64,000 nt of DNA from RHKX01 sp963826475 (GTDB taxonomy: Bacteria; Actinomycetota; Thermoleophilia; Solirubrobacterales; 70-9). Made by a program: the position numbers and the translations under genes. Location: contig CAWGXC010000003.1 in assembly GCA_963826475.1 (NCBI GenBank), forward strand, positions 558,001-622,000. Reading direction: 5' to 3'. How positions within the stretch are numbered: position 1 is the first letter of the stretch; every line of letters begins with the position of its first letter. The notes beneath the pieces are model-generated. The model was not told where the DNA came from, did not search any database, and worked only from the letters and a program-made list of their open reading frames with translations. This document shows positions 33,957-42,451 of this stretch, one piece after another.

Positions 33957-36500
33957 ATGTCATCGATTCCGTTTCTGCGCTCGAAGCGCGGCGGCAGCAC
34001 TTCTCGCAAGAAGAGGAAGCCGCCCGCCGCGCGCAAGCGCGCGACCACAGGAGCGCGCAAGCCCGCCGCGCGCAAGCCCGCGCCCCGTAAGCGCGTCACG
34101 CCGGTTCGCTCGGCACCGGCTCCGCGCGAGCTAGATCAGCGGCACGTCGACCTGATCGGTCTGGCCATGCTCGCCGCTGCCTTGTACCTGGGGTTCGTGC
34201 TTTATGCCGGGTGGGACGGCGGCTCCGCCGGCTCCGGTATCGAGGTAGCCCTCCGGTGGGTGGGGGGTGCCGTCGCCTACGCGACGCCGATGCTGCTGGC
34301 CGGACTCGGCACCGCCCTCATCGTCCGGCCTCTGATCCGGTACCCGGGCGCCGTCAACGCCGGGGCGTTCCTGCTCGTCGCCGGACTGCTGCTTGCCTTC
34401 GCTGCCGAGACCGCCGGCCTGGGCCCCGATCAGCCGTTGCGCCACGACGTCTTCGACCCCGAGTACTTCAAGGCTCACGGCGGCGCCTTCGGTGAGGCCC
34501 TCTACTGGGCGTCGACCACGCTCTTCCAGCGGGTCGGCGCGCACATCATCGCCGTGCTGCTGATGCTCAGCGGGCTCATCTTGCTCAGCGGCCGACCCGT
34601 CGTAAGCCTGCTCAGCTCCGGCGCCGAGGCCGGCAGGCGCTTCGGCCTCGCAACCGGTGAGCTCACCAGGACCGCACGCCTCCCGCGCGAGGCCGCGGTC
34701 GGCGTCGGGGATCGCTGGCCGGGCCCCGGGAAAGACGACGGCGAGCTCGAGACAAAGGCCTTCGCGGACGACGACGGTGCCACGAGCGAGATCGATCTCG
34801 GCCTGCCACCGGAGGCCGACGAGGCCGTGGACGCTCCGTCGAGCGGTCCCGACCACGCTTTCGACGATGACGACGTGGTCGACGAGATGCCGGAGCCCTC
34901 CTTCGATCCCGACCCGGAGCCGGCCGGCGAAATCGCGATCGCGCGGACCCCGATGGGGGCCAAGCGCAGCGGCATCACGGAATCTGACGAGATCGACTAC
35001 CGGATGCCTCCGGCCAAGCTCCTGCGACGCGGCAACGACGACAAGGACAGGGGACCCGACCGTCGCGAGATGGAGCGGACCGCCCGAGCGCTGCTCGAGG
35101 TCCTCGGCCACTTCAAGATCGACGCCAGGCTGATCGGCACGGTCGTCGGTCCGCACGTGAGCCGCTACGAGCTGCAGCTCGCGCCGGGCACGAAGGTCGG
35201 CAAGATCGCGCAGCTCAAGGACGATCTGGCATACGCCCTCGCATCGACCGATATTCGGATCCTGGCGCCGATCCCCGGCAAGAAGGCGGTCGGCGTCGAG
35301 GTGCCCAACGCCCGCCGCAAGATGGTGCGACTCGGCGACATCTACGGGGGCCGCCCCTCGGGCGCGTCACCGCTGCTCGCCTGGCTCGGCAAGGACATCT
35401 CCGGACAGGCCGTCTCGATGGATCTGGCGAAGATGCCGCACGTGCTCGTCGCCGGCACGACCGGATCGGGTAAGTCGGGATCAGTCAACGCGATTCTCAC
35501 CTCGATGCTGCTGCACGCATCGCCCAACGAGCTCCGGCTGGTCCTGATCGACCCCAAGCAGGTCGAGCTCAACCACTACGACTCCACGCCGCACCTGCTG
35601 ACGCCGGTCGTGACCTCTCCGCGCGTCGCCGCGAACGTCCTTCAGAACCTGATCGGCGAGATGGAGAGCCGCTACACGGTCATGGGCAAGGCTCGTGGCC
35701 GCAACCTCGAGGAGCTCAATCGGATCCGCAAGAAGGCCGGCGAGGCGCCCCTGCCTCACATCCTCTGCGTGATCGATGAGCTGGCCGACCTGATGATGGT
35801 CGCCCCCGGCGAGGTCGAGGACTCGATCATCCGGCTCGCCCAGAAGTCGCGAGCGATCGGCATCCACCTCCTGCTCGCCACCCAGCGACCCTCCACCGAC
35901 GTGATCACCGGCACGATCAAGGTCAACATCCCGGCCCGGATCGGGTTTTCGGTCGCCTCGCAGATCGACTCGCGTGTCATCCTCGACCAGGGTGGCGCCG
36001 AGTCGCTGCTCGGGCAGGGCGACATGCTCTTCCGCCCTGTCGGCTCGTCCAAGCTCCAGCGCGTTCAGGGTGCGTTCGTCACCGAGGAGGAGATCGCACG
36101 GGTCGTCTCCTTCTGGCGCAAGCAGGGAGAGCCGGAGTTCCAGCAGGACCTGCTGATCGAGAAGCCGCCCGTTGACGTCGATGGGGACGGCGGCGGCGAG
36201 TTCTCACCGAACGAGGACGACCTGCTCGAGGACGCGATTCGCGTCTGCGTCGAGACGGAATCGGCGTCCGTATCGATGATTCAGCGCCGTCTGCGCGTCG
36301 GATACACCCGCGCGGGCCGCCTGATCGACATGCTCGAGCGCCGCGGCGTCATCTCCGGCTTCGAGGGCTCCAAGGCCCGCACCGTCCTGATCACCCATGC
36401 CGACATCCCGCGGATCCTGGCCGGACCGCCCAAGGATGCGGGCGCGAGCGCCGACGGCCCGCCCACCACGGACGCGGACCTGGAGACGGTCTCTTCGTGA
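33957..36500 (+). CDS. ftsK: DNA translocase FtsK with a basic Lys/Arg/Ala N-terminal tail
   Basis: Septum-anchored ATP-driven DNA pump that resolves chromosomes at division. In its 847 residues, about 50 N-terminal residues form a Lys/Arg/Ala/Pro-rich tail (repeated RKPAARKPAPRK pattern). Four membrane helices follow (LIGLAMLAAALYLGFVLYAG to AHIIAVLLMLSGLILL), then an acidic linker and the RecA-like motor with Walker A AGTTGSGKSG near residue 500 and Walker B LCVIDELADLM. A winged-helix gamma domain (DDLLEDAIRVC..SVSMIQRRLRVGYTRAGRLIDMLE) ends the protein. ATG 33957 has an AAGGAG element upstream. Membrane. Confidence 0.96.
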   Translation: MSSIPFLRSKRGGSTSRKKRKPPAARKRATTGARKPAARKPAPRKRVTPVRSAPAPRELDQRHVDLIGLAMLAAALYLGFVLYAGWDGGSAGSGIEVALRWVGGAVAYATPMLLAGLGTALIVRPLIRYPGAVNAGAFLLVAGLLLAFAAETAGLGPDQPLRHDVFDPEYFKAHGGAFGEALYWASTTLFQRVGAHIIAVLLMLSGLILLSGRPVVSLLSSGAEAGRRFGLATGELTRTARLPREAAVGVGDRWPGPGKDDGELETKAFADDDGATSEIDLGLPPEADEAVDAPSSGPDHAFDDDDVVDEMPEPSFDPDPEPAGEIAIARTPMGAKRSGITESDEIDYRMPPAKLLRRGNDDKDRGPDRREMERTARALLEVLGHFKIDARLIGTVVGPHVSRYELQLAPGTKVGKIAQLKDDLAYALASTDIRILAPIPGKKAVGVEVPNARRKMVRLGDIYGGRPSGASPLLAWLGKDISGQAVSMDLAKMPHVLVAGTTGSGKSGSVNAILTSMLLHASPNELRLVLIDPKQVELNHYDSTPHLLTPVVTSPRVAANVLQNLIGEMESRYTVMGKARGRNLEELNRIRKKAGEAPLPHILCVIDELADLMMVAPGEVEDSIIRLAQKSRAIGIHLLLATQRPSTDVITGTIKVNIPARIGFSVASQIDSRVILDQGGAESLLGQGDMLFRPVGSSKLQRVQGAFVTEEEIARVVSFWRKQGEPEFQQDLLIEKPPVDVDGDGGGEFSPNEDDLLEDAIRVCVETESASVSMIQRRLRVGYTRAGRLIDMLERRGVISGFEGSKARTVLITHADIPRILAGPPKDAGASADGPPTTDADLETVSS

Positions 36501-36531
36501 CGGCCGGCGCGCGAGCGCCACGACGCCTCGG

Positions 36532-36537
36532 GATACT
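36532..36537 (+). promoter_or_regulatory. -10-like GATACT before the RodZ-like gene
   Basis: GATACT ends nine bases before the ATG at 36547 and no ribosome binding site is visible. Confidence 0.4.
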
Positions 36538-36546
36538 GAGAGCGTC

Positions 36547-37353
36547 ATGAATCGCGAAGGGGCCCCCGGCCCAGACATCGGAACGGCCCTCAAGGACGCC
36601 CGTCGCCGGGTCGGCATGGACGTCAAGGAGGCGGAGGAGCGGACGAAGATCCGCGCCAAGTACCTGCGGGCGCTGGAGGCCGAGGACTGGGAGGTGCTCC
36701 CCGCACCCGCCTACGTGCGCGGCTTCCTGCGGACCTACGGGGCACTGCTGGGCCTCGATGGAGAACATCTCGCCGACGAGTTCCGCCGCCGGCACGAGGA
36801 GCCCACGGCTGCGGCCAGCCCGGCTTCGGAGGCCGTCCTGCAGGAGCGACGTCGCGCCGGCGGCTCCCGTCCTCCCTCACGCGGGCCGCTGATCGCCGCC
36901 CTCTTGGGTGGAATCGTCGTTCTGCTCGTCGCGCTCAGCCTGCTCGGCGGTGGGGGCGACGATGGCAAGCCGGTGGGCGGTCCGGGCAAGGGCCCGGGCA
37001 AGGCCAAGTCCTCGGCGCAGAAGGACGGTGGCAAGTCGAAGCGCAAGGACTCGCCCTCAAAGCAGGAGAAGCTCGTCCCGATCAACCTCGGGCTCGAGAT
37101 GCTCGAGCCCGCCCAGCTCTGCGTGGTCGGAGGATCCAAGGAGGCGTTGATCGATTCCCAGATGCTCGGGACGGGTGCCACGGAGAGCTTCAAGGGCGAG
37201 AGGCATTACCGCCTGGACCTCCAGAGCGGGGGCTCGGTCAAGGTCAAGACGAGCAAGGAGTCCGAACGGCTCGAGTCCTCCAAGCCGGCCAGCTTCGACC
37301 TGAGCTCGAATGGGATCAGCGAGATCGAATACGCCGGGCCCGACTGCCCGTGA
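36547..37353 (+). CDS. RodZ-like helix-turn-helix membrane protein
   Basis: A 268-residue protein with a cytoplasmic helix-turn-helix of the RodZ/HTH_25 type (IGTALKDARRRVGMDVKEAEERTKIRAKYLRALEAEDWEVLPAPAYVRGFLRTY), a short linker, one membrane helix (PLIAALLGGIVVLLVALSLLGG near residue 120), a Lys/Gly/Ser-rich spacer and an outer domain resembling DUF4115. RodZ links MreB to the cell wall in rods; whether this organism has MreB cannot be told from the window. It sits between ftsK and cinA, as in many Gram-positive bacteria. The stop overlaps the cinA GTG. Confidence 0.85.
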   Translation: MNREGAPGPDIGTALKDARRRVGMDVKEAEERTKIRAKYLRALEAEDWEVLPAPAYVRGFLRTYGALLGLDGEHLADEFRRRHEEPTAAASPASEAVLQERRRAGGSRPPSRGPLIAALLGGIVVLLVALSLLGGGGDDGKPVGGPGKGPGKAKSSAQKDGGKSKRKDSPSKQEKLVPINLGLEMLEPAQLCVVGGSKEALIDSQMLGTGATESFKGERHYRLDLQSGGSVKVKTSKESERLESSKPASFDLSSNGISEIEYAGPDCP

Positions 37354-38627
37354 GCGTTCGCGCGGGCATCCTCGTCACGGGCACCGAGGTCCTGAGCGGG
37401 CGCACGACCGATCGCAACGGCCCGTGGATCTCCGAGCAGCTGGGCGAGCTCGGCGTCGACGTCGCGCACCTGACGTGCGTGGGCGACCGGCCCGACGACC
37501 TCGAACGGGCATTGCGCTTCCTCGACGAAGCCGGGATGCACCTGATCGTGACGACCGGCGGGCTGGGCCCGACCGCGGATGACATCACCGCCGAGGTGGT
37601 CGCCGCCCACCGCGGGGTCGAGATGGTCCTCGATGAGGAGATGGAGACGCGGATCGCCGCGATCGTCGCCGACTTCGCCAAACGGATGAAGTTCGATCCC
37701 GAGGGATTGCGCGACGGCACCCGCAAGCAGGCGATGATCCCCCGGGGATCGACCCCGCTCGATCCGGCTGGAACGGCACCCGGCCTCGTCGTGCCCTCGG
37801 CGGGCGCGGTGATCGTCGTGCTCCCCGGTCCGCCGCGCGAGCTGCAGGCGATGTGGCCGGCGGCGATCGCCTCGGCTCCCGTCAGCTCGTTGCTCGAGGG
37901 CGCCGATCGCTTCGCGGTCGCCTCGATGAAGATGTTCGGGATCCCGGAGTCGACCCTGGCGAAGAGCCTGCGCGAGATCGGCGCCGACGTCGATCTCGCG
38001 CCGCTCGAGATCACGACGTGCCTGCGCCGGGGGGCTGAGCTGGAGATCGACGTTCGATACCGCTTCGACGACGAGGAGGTCCGCGCAGCCCTTTTCGACG
38101 GCCTCCGTGAGCGACACGAGCGCTACATCTACACCGAGGAGGGTGAGAGCATCGACGAGCTCGTCGCAGCCCTCCTCGACGGGGAGCGCATCGGCCTCGG
38201 CGAGTCATGTTCCGGTGGCAAGCTCGCGGCGCGCCTCACCGACCGTCCGGGCTCCTCCGCCTACTTCGCCGGCGGCGTCGTCGCCTACTCGAATGAGGCC
38301 AAGACGGAGCTGCTCGGCGTCCCGGCGGAGGTGATCGCCGAGCACGGCGCAGTCTCGACACAGGTCGCTGAGGCGCTCGCGCGAGGCGCTCTCGATCGTT
38401 TTGGCGCCACGATCGGGGTCGGCGTCACCGGAGTTGCCGGTCCGGGGGGCGGCGGGGAGGCCAAGCCGGTCGGATTCGTCTGTATCTGCGCCGTCCACGA
38501 CGATGGCCGAATCCTCGCGCGCGACCTGCAGCTGCCGGGCAACCGCGATGATGTCCGCGATCGCTCGGTGAGCGTCGCGATGCACATGATCCGCAATCTG
38601 CTGCGCGGCGGCGAGCTCCCCTTCTAG
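37350..38627 (+). CDS. cinA: CinA: NMN deamidase / nicotinamide-nucleotide hydrolase
   Basis: At 425 residues it joins an N-terminal molybdopterin-binding-like (COG1058) domain (GILVTGTEVLSGRTTDRNGPWISEQL; VTTGGLGPTADDIT) to a C-terminal CinA deamidase domain (SCSGGKLAARLTDRPGSSAYFAGGVVAYSNEAK; GVTGVAGPGGGGEAKPVG). The protein recycles NMN and related damaged nucleotides; in competent bacteria it also interacts with RecA. Its gene is close to recA as often seen, separated here by two unrelated genes. GTG overlaps the upstream stop by four bases. Confidence 0.94.
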   Translation: MSVRAGILVTGTEVLSGRTTDRNGPWISEQLGELGVDVAHLTCVGDRPDDLERALRFLDEAGMHLIVTTGGLGPTADDITAEVVAAHRGVEMVLDEEMETRIAAIVADFAKRMKFDPEGLRDGTRKQAMIPRGSTPLDPAGTAPGLVVPSAGAVIVVLPGPPRELQAMWPAAIASAPVSSLLEGADRFAVASMKMFGIPESTLAKSLREIGADVDLAPLEITTCLRRGAELEIDVRYRFDDEEVRAALFDGLRERHERYIYTEEGESIDELVAALLDGERIGLGESCSGGKLAARLTDRPGSSAYFAGGVVAYSNEAKTELLGVPAEVIAEHGAVSTQVAEALARGALDRFGATIGVGVTGVAGPGGGGEAKPVGFVCICAVHDDGRILARDLQLPGNRDDVRDRSVSVAMHMIRNLLRGGELPF

Positions 38628-38629
38628 CC

Positions 38630-39406
38630 ATCGCGACCTCGGGCCTCGATCGCGCGGCGCTGACGCGAACGCTCGCCGCGGCGGGCTGCATCGCCGCCGC
38701 TGAGGAGGCGGACGAGCTCCTCCGCGCCGCCGCGGGAGACGAGCGGAAGCTGCGCGACCTCACGACCCGGCGCACCAGCGGCGAGCCGGTCGCCTGGTTG
38801 ACGGGTTCCGTTGAGTTCTGCGGGATCGAGCTGTCCGTCGATCCGGGCGTCTACGTGCCGCGATGGCAGACCGAGGCGCTGGCGCTCCGGGCGGCGGCCC
38901 TGCTCCCGGCCGGAGGTAACGCGGTGGACGTCTGCACCGGCGCGGGTGCGATCGCCGCGGTCATGGCCGCCCGGCAACCCTCTGCGCGCGTCGCGGCCAC
39001 CGAGCTCGACGGCGGGGCGGTTGAATGCGCGCTGCGAAACGGCATCGAGGTCCATGCCGGGTACCTGGACGACCCGCTGCCCGGAGAGCTCCTGGGGCGA
39101 GTCGATGTCCTCACCTCCGTCGTTCCCTACGTTCCGACGGACTCCCTGCGCATGCTGCCCCGCGACGTGCGCGCCTTCGAGCCCCGGCTCGCGCTCGATG
39201 GTGGCCCCGACGGCACCGAAAAGCTCTTCGAGGTCGCTCGTCGCAGCACGCGCTGGCTGCGCCCGGGTGGCTGGTTGCTGCTGGAGCTCGGTGGCGATCA
39301 GGCCGATCCGGTGGGACGGCTGCTCGCGAATCTCGGGTTCGGCGAGATCGGGGTCGCGCTGGACGAGGAGGGCGATCCCCGCTCGATTCATGCCCGGATC
39401 GGCTAG
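38630..39406 (+). CDS. PrmC-related methyltransferase lacking the NPPY motif and a standard start codon
   Basis: A class I SAM-dependent methyltransferase related to protein-glutamine N5 methyltransferases. The family segment SGEPVAWLTGSVEFCGIELSVDPGVYVPRWQTEALALRA is present, followed by the SAM site VDVCTGAGAIAAVMAA. The catalytic NPPY is replaced by VVPY (39119-39130), so glutamine methylation is doubtful. The frame is open from 38552, yet has no ATG, GTG or TTG until TTG 38798, which would cut off the conserved N-terminus. I therefore place the start provisionally at ATC 38630, three bases after cinA; a sequence error or non-standard start is possible. The stop overlaps the convergent hydrolase gene through CTAG. 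Confidence 0.7.
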   Translation: MATSGLDRAALTRTLAAAGCIAAAEEADELLRAAAGDERKLRDLTTRRTSGEPVAWLTGSVEFCGIELSVDPGVYVPRWQTEALALRAAALLPAGGNAVDVCTGAGAIAAVMAARQPSARVAATELDGGAVECALRNGIEVHAGYLDDPLPGELLGRVDVLTSVVPYVPTDSLRMLPRDVRAFEPRLALDGGPDGTEKLFEVARRSTRWLRPGGWLLLELGGDQADPVGRLLANLGFGEIGVALDEEGDPRSIHARIG

Positions 39407-40305
39407 GGGGCGGGCCGCTCGAAGAGCTCGATCATCCCTTCGAGGAGCTCCTCGGGGGCTTCCTCGGGCAGCCAATGCGCGGCGTCCTCGACGATCTGGA
39501 TGCGCATGTTCGGTGCGTTGGCCTCGAAGCCCCCGAGGTCGTCGGCGCGGATGACGGGATCAGCAACACCGACGAAGAGCGTGCACGGCGTCTGCATGAT
39601 CCGGTCCTTGAACCCGCCGGAGGCGAGCTCACGAAGCTCCTTGGTCAGGAAGGAGCGGTAGATGCCCACGCACGCGGCAGCTCGATCGGGCTCCCCCCAC
39701 TGGGAGACGAACACCTCGAGCTCCTCGGCCGTCCGCGTCCGCTCGGGGTGAAGGGTGCTCTTCTGCAGGATCGTGCGGATGAACCCCGGGACCCGCTGGA
39801 CGAGCTGTCCACCGGCGATGGGGCTCGCGATGACGGCCATGTAGGAGAGGCGACGCGCGGTCTTCAGGGCCGCCTTGAGCCCGGGCTCGGGGGTGACCCA
39901 CGGGTGGCTCATCCCGGCGACGGCGAAGTGGGAGACCCGCTCAGGAGCCTCCAGGCACACCAGAAAGCCCGTAAAGCCGCCCCAGTCGTGACCGGCGAGG
40001 CGGACCCGGTCGAGGCCGAGCCGGTCGAGCAGGGCGATGACGTCAGCGGCGAGCACGGACTTCAGATAGGTGCCGCGCGGCGCCTCGGTCCAGCCGAAGC
40101 CGCGCAGATCGGGGCAGATCACCCGGTAGCGCTGGGCGAGCGGCCCGATCAGCTTCCTCCAGGCGTACCAGTGCTGGGGCCAGCCGTGGAGGAGAACGAG
40201 CGGCTCGGCATCCTCTGCTCCCGCCGTGGCGACGTGCATCCGCAGCCCCTTGACGTCCACGAACGAATGCTCGACGCCGGGCAGATCGGGGATGGCGCGG
40301 TCCAC
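39403..40305 (-). CDS. Alpha/beta hydrolase, epoxide-hydrolase-like
   Basis: A 300-residue hydrolase of the epoxide hydrolase/haloalkane dehalogenase branch. It has the oxyanion motif HGWPQHWYAWR, GFGWTEAP, the nucleophile Asp in AGHDWGGF near residue 105 (nucleophile elbow GxDxG, not Ser) and a late catalytic His in EDAAHWLPEEAPE near residue 279. No signal peptide. The substrate is unknown. The GTG start is preceded at six bases by TAAGCT, a leaderless arrangement. The stop shares CTAG with the PrmC-like gene on the other strand. Confidence 0.9.
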   Translation of the reverse strand: MDRAIPDLPGVEHSFVDVKGLRMHVATAGAEDAEPLVLLHGWPQHWYAWRKLIGPLAQRYRVICPDLRGFGWTEAPRGTYLKSVLAADVIALLDRLGLDRVRLAGHDWGGFTGFLVCLEAPERVSHFAVAGMSHPWVTPEPGLKAALKTARRLSYMAVIASPIAGGQLVQRVPGFIRTILQKSTLHPERTRTAEELEVFVSQWGEPDRAAACVGIYRSFLTKELRELASGGFKDRIMQTPCTLFVGVADPVIRADDLGGFEANAPNMRIQIVEDAAHWLPEEAPEELLEGMIELFERPAP

Positions 40306-40311
40306 GAGGGC

Positions 40312-40317
40312 AGCTTA
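40312..40317 (-). promoter_or_regulatory. -10-like TAAGCT before the alpha/beta hydrolase gene
   Basis: On the minus strand TAAGCT is followed by six bases and the GTG at 40305, with no ribosome binding site. Confidence 0.5.
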
Positions 40318-40453
40318 CGCCGCAGGATGCAATTCGCGTATGTAATCCGGCCCGGAGTCGTGACGGATCCGGCACATTGGGCGGGTAACGGGTGTCCCTC
40401 GGTGGCCTAGCTTCGAGGGGAACCGGTTGGGCCGTGGCGTCCGACTTGCTCTC

Positions 40454-40528
40454 TACCGTTGCGTGCTCCGGACCCAGGGTGCTCGCTACGAAACCCTGGC
40501 CGATATCGACTTGTCGCCCGATGGCGAC
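40454..40528 (+). promoter_or_regulatory. recA leader: possible -10 and two hairpins
   Basis: TACCGT (40454-40459) may be a -10. Downstream are two hairpins: 40474-40480 with 40493-40499 (7 bp) and 40513-40518 with 40523-40528 (6 bp, tetraloop CGAT), the second ending four bases before the GAGGTGA ribosome binding site (40533-40539). A stable stem so close could modulate RecA translation. I could not find a LexA-type box. Confidence 0.4.
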
Positions 40529-40546
40529 GGATGAGGTGATTTGAAC

Positions 40547-41668
40547 ATGGCAGCAAGCAATAGACCCACTCCCATCGCGGCAGGCTCGAAGGACGCGAAG
40601 GCCAAGGACGCCGCGCTCAACGCGGCCGTCGCCCACATCGAGCGCGAGTTCGGTGCCGGATCGTTGATGAAGCTCGGCAGCGACGCCACCATCGACGTCG
40701 AGGCGATCCCGACCGGTGCGCTCTCGCTCGACCTGGCGCTCGGCATCGGCGGCGTTCCCCGCGGCCGGATCGTCGAGATCTTCGGCCCTGAGTCCTCGGG
40801 CAAGACGACGCTCGTCTACCACATCATCGCCCAGGCTCAGGCCCGTGGCGGGATCTGCGCGTTCGTCGACGCCGAGCACTCCATGGACCCCGTCTACGCC
40901 CGCAGGATCGGCGTCGACACCGACGAGCTGCTCGTCTCCCAGCCCGACTACGGCGAGCAGGCGCTCGAGATCGTCGATGTCCTCGTCCGCTCCGGCGCCG
41001 TGGACCTCGTCGCGGTCGACTCCGTCGCGGCGCTGACCCCTCGCGTCGAGCTCGAGGGACAGATGGGCGACATCCAGGTCGGCCTGCAGGCACGGCTGAT
41101 GTCGCAGGCGTTGCGCAAGCTCGCCGGCAACCTGAACCGGGCGAAGACCGTCTGTCTGTTCACGAACCAGATCCGGGAGAAGATCGGGGTCAGCTTCGGC
41201 AGCCCCGAGACGCAGCCCGGCGGTCGTGCGCTGAAGTTCTATTCCTCCCAGCGACTGGATCTGCGCCGGATCGAGACCCTCAAGGAGGGGACCGAGGCGG
41301 TCGGCAACCGAGTCCGGGTGAAGGTCGTCAAGAACAAGGTCGCCGCGCCGTTCAAGCAGGCGGAGTTCGACGTCGAGTACGGCCAGGGGATCTCGAGGGA
41401 GGGCTGTCTGCTCGACCTCGGCGTGGAGAACAACATCGTCACCAAGTCGGGTTCGTTCTTCTCCTACGACGACACCCGGCTCGGCCAGGGGCGCAACAAC
41501 TCGAAGGTGTTCCTCGGCGAGAACCCGCAGATCGCCAATGAGATCGAGTCCAAGATCTACGGGGAGCTCGGGATCGTGCAGCCGCCCGGAGCGCCGGAGA
41601 TCGCCCCCAAGGAGCCCGTGGCGCCCGAGGCGGAGGTCATCGGCAGCGGGGACACGAAGGCGGCCTAG
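40547..41668 (+). CDS. recA: Recombinase RecA
   Basis: Strand-exchange protein for recombination and repair and co-protease for LexA. At 373 residues it has Walker A GPESSGKTTLVYH near residue 83, the EHSMDPVYARRIGVD segment and Walker B-type VDLVAVDSVAALTPR, loop L2 with FTNQIREKIGVSFGSPETQPGGRALKFYSS, and an acidic C-terminal tail. No intein interrupts it. ATG 40547 lies seven bases after GAGGTGA; a TTG six bases upstream is in frame but poorly spaced. recX follows. Confidence 0.98.
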   Translation: MAASNRPTPIAAGSKDAKAKDAALNAAVAHIEREFGAGSLMKLGSDATIDVEAIPTGALSLDLALGIGGVPRGRIVEIFGPESSGKTTLVYHIIAQAQARGGICAFVDAEHSMDPVYARRIGVDTDELLVSQPDYGEQALEIVDVLVRSGAVDLVAVDSVAALTPRVELEGQMGDIQVGLQARLMSQALRKLAGNLNRAKTVCLFTNQIREKIGVSFGSPETQPGGRALKFYSSQRLDLRRIETLKEGTEAVGNRVRVKVVKNKVAAPFKQAEFDVEYGQGISREGCLLDLGVENNIVTKSGSFFSYDDTRLGQGRNNSKVFLGENPQIANEIESKIYGELGIVQPPGAPEIAPKEPVAPEAEVIGSGDTKAA

Positions 41669-41703
41669 CGCCCAACGGCGGGCGGCCGGAGCGGTCTCGC
41701 ACC

Positions 41704-42177
41704 GTGGAGGACGAAGCAGACGGACGGATCCGCGAGCAGAAGGCCGCCCTGCTCGCGGCGCTCGGCACCCTCAGTCGGCGGGAGCGGACCGAGGCCGAGT
41801 TGAGAACGTGGCTCCGCGAACGGGACACGTCCGAGGACGCCGTCGAATACGCGATCGCCACCTTGGTGGAGACCGGCGACATCAACGACGAGCGCTACGC
41901 GTTCGCCTTCGCCGAGGACAAGCGCGATCTGGCCGGATGGGGGCGGGAGCGGATCGCGACGACGCTCAGCGAGCGGGGCATCGAATCGGCCTTGATCGAA
42001 CGCTGCTGCGCCGAAGAACGTGAGGACCAGCTCAATCGCGCGGTCGAGCAGGTCCTGAGGCGAGGAGATGACCTCGCCGACGACCGCGGGCGAGCCCGGG
42101 CGCTCGCATTCCTCTCGCGGCGCGGTTACGAGTACGAGATCGCCTACGACGCCATCCGCATCGCTGGACGCAGCTGA
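41704..42177 (+). CDS. recX: RecA regulator RecX
   Basis: Inhibitor that caps RecA filaments. The 157-residue helical protein contains the RecX repeat pattern: ALGTLSRRERTEAELRTWLRERDTSEDAVEYAIATLVETGDINDERYAFAFAEDKR, then a second repeat WGRERIATTLSERGIESALIERC and a third at the end (ALAFLSRRGYEYEIAYDAI). GTG 41704 follows recA by 35 bases, the classical recA-recX operon. Confidence 0.93.
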   Translation: MEDEADGRIREQKAALLAALGTLSRRERTEAELRTWLRERDTSEDAVEYAIATLVETGDINDERYAFAFAEDKRDLAGWGRERIATTLSERGIESALIERCCAEEREDQLNRAVEQVLRRGDDLADDRGRARALAFLSRRGYEYEIAYDAIRIAGRS

Positions 42178-42451
42178 CCCGCCGGCCGGCCAGCGATACC
42201 ATCGGCGTCAGCGGCTTTGGTCGTCACCGGCGCCTTCGTCGGTTACCGAGATTCGAGATTCGACCTTGAAACCTTCCATCAACCCGGCGATTCCGAAGGG
42301 GGCTTCGGACTAGAGCTGCGCCAGCTCGACCTTGCGGCCACCGGCGCCGCGCTCGGCATCACGAAGGACCTCCGGCCGACAGATCCGCTTCGGGCTTTGG
42401 CCCGTTGTAGTGAGAGTCACATAGTGCGATCCAGCGATCGGGAGGTTGGCG
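42178..42451 (+). promoter_or_regulatory. 274-base gap before RNase Y with two hairpins
   Basis: No gene is supported here. TACCAT at 42196-42201 could be a -10 for a long rny leader. Two hairpins lie inside: 42292-42298 with 42303-42309 (perfect 7 bp, loop of four G) and 42391-42395 with 42400-42404 (5 bp). Neither is followed by a T run. A direct repeat GAGATTC GAGATTC lies at 42248-42261. GGAGG at 42441-42445 is the rny ribosome binding site. Confidence 0.4.

Noticed and set aside
40306..40546. LexA (SOS) box upstream of recA
   Set aside because: No GAAC-N4-GTTC-like palindrome found; GAACCGGTTG is too short and asymmetric to fit.
40547..41668. Intein in RecA
   Set aside because: Actinobacterial recA genes sometimes carry one, but the protein is continuous and of normal length.
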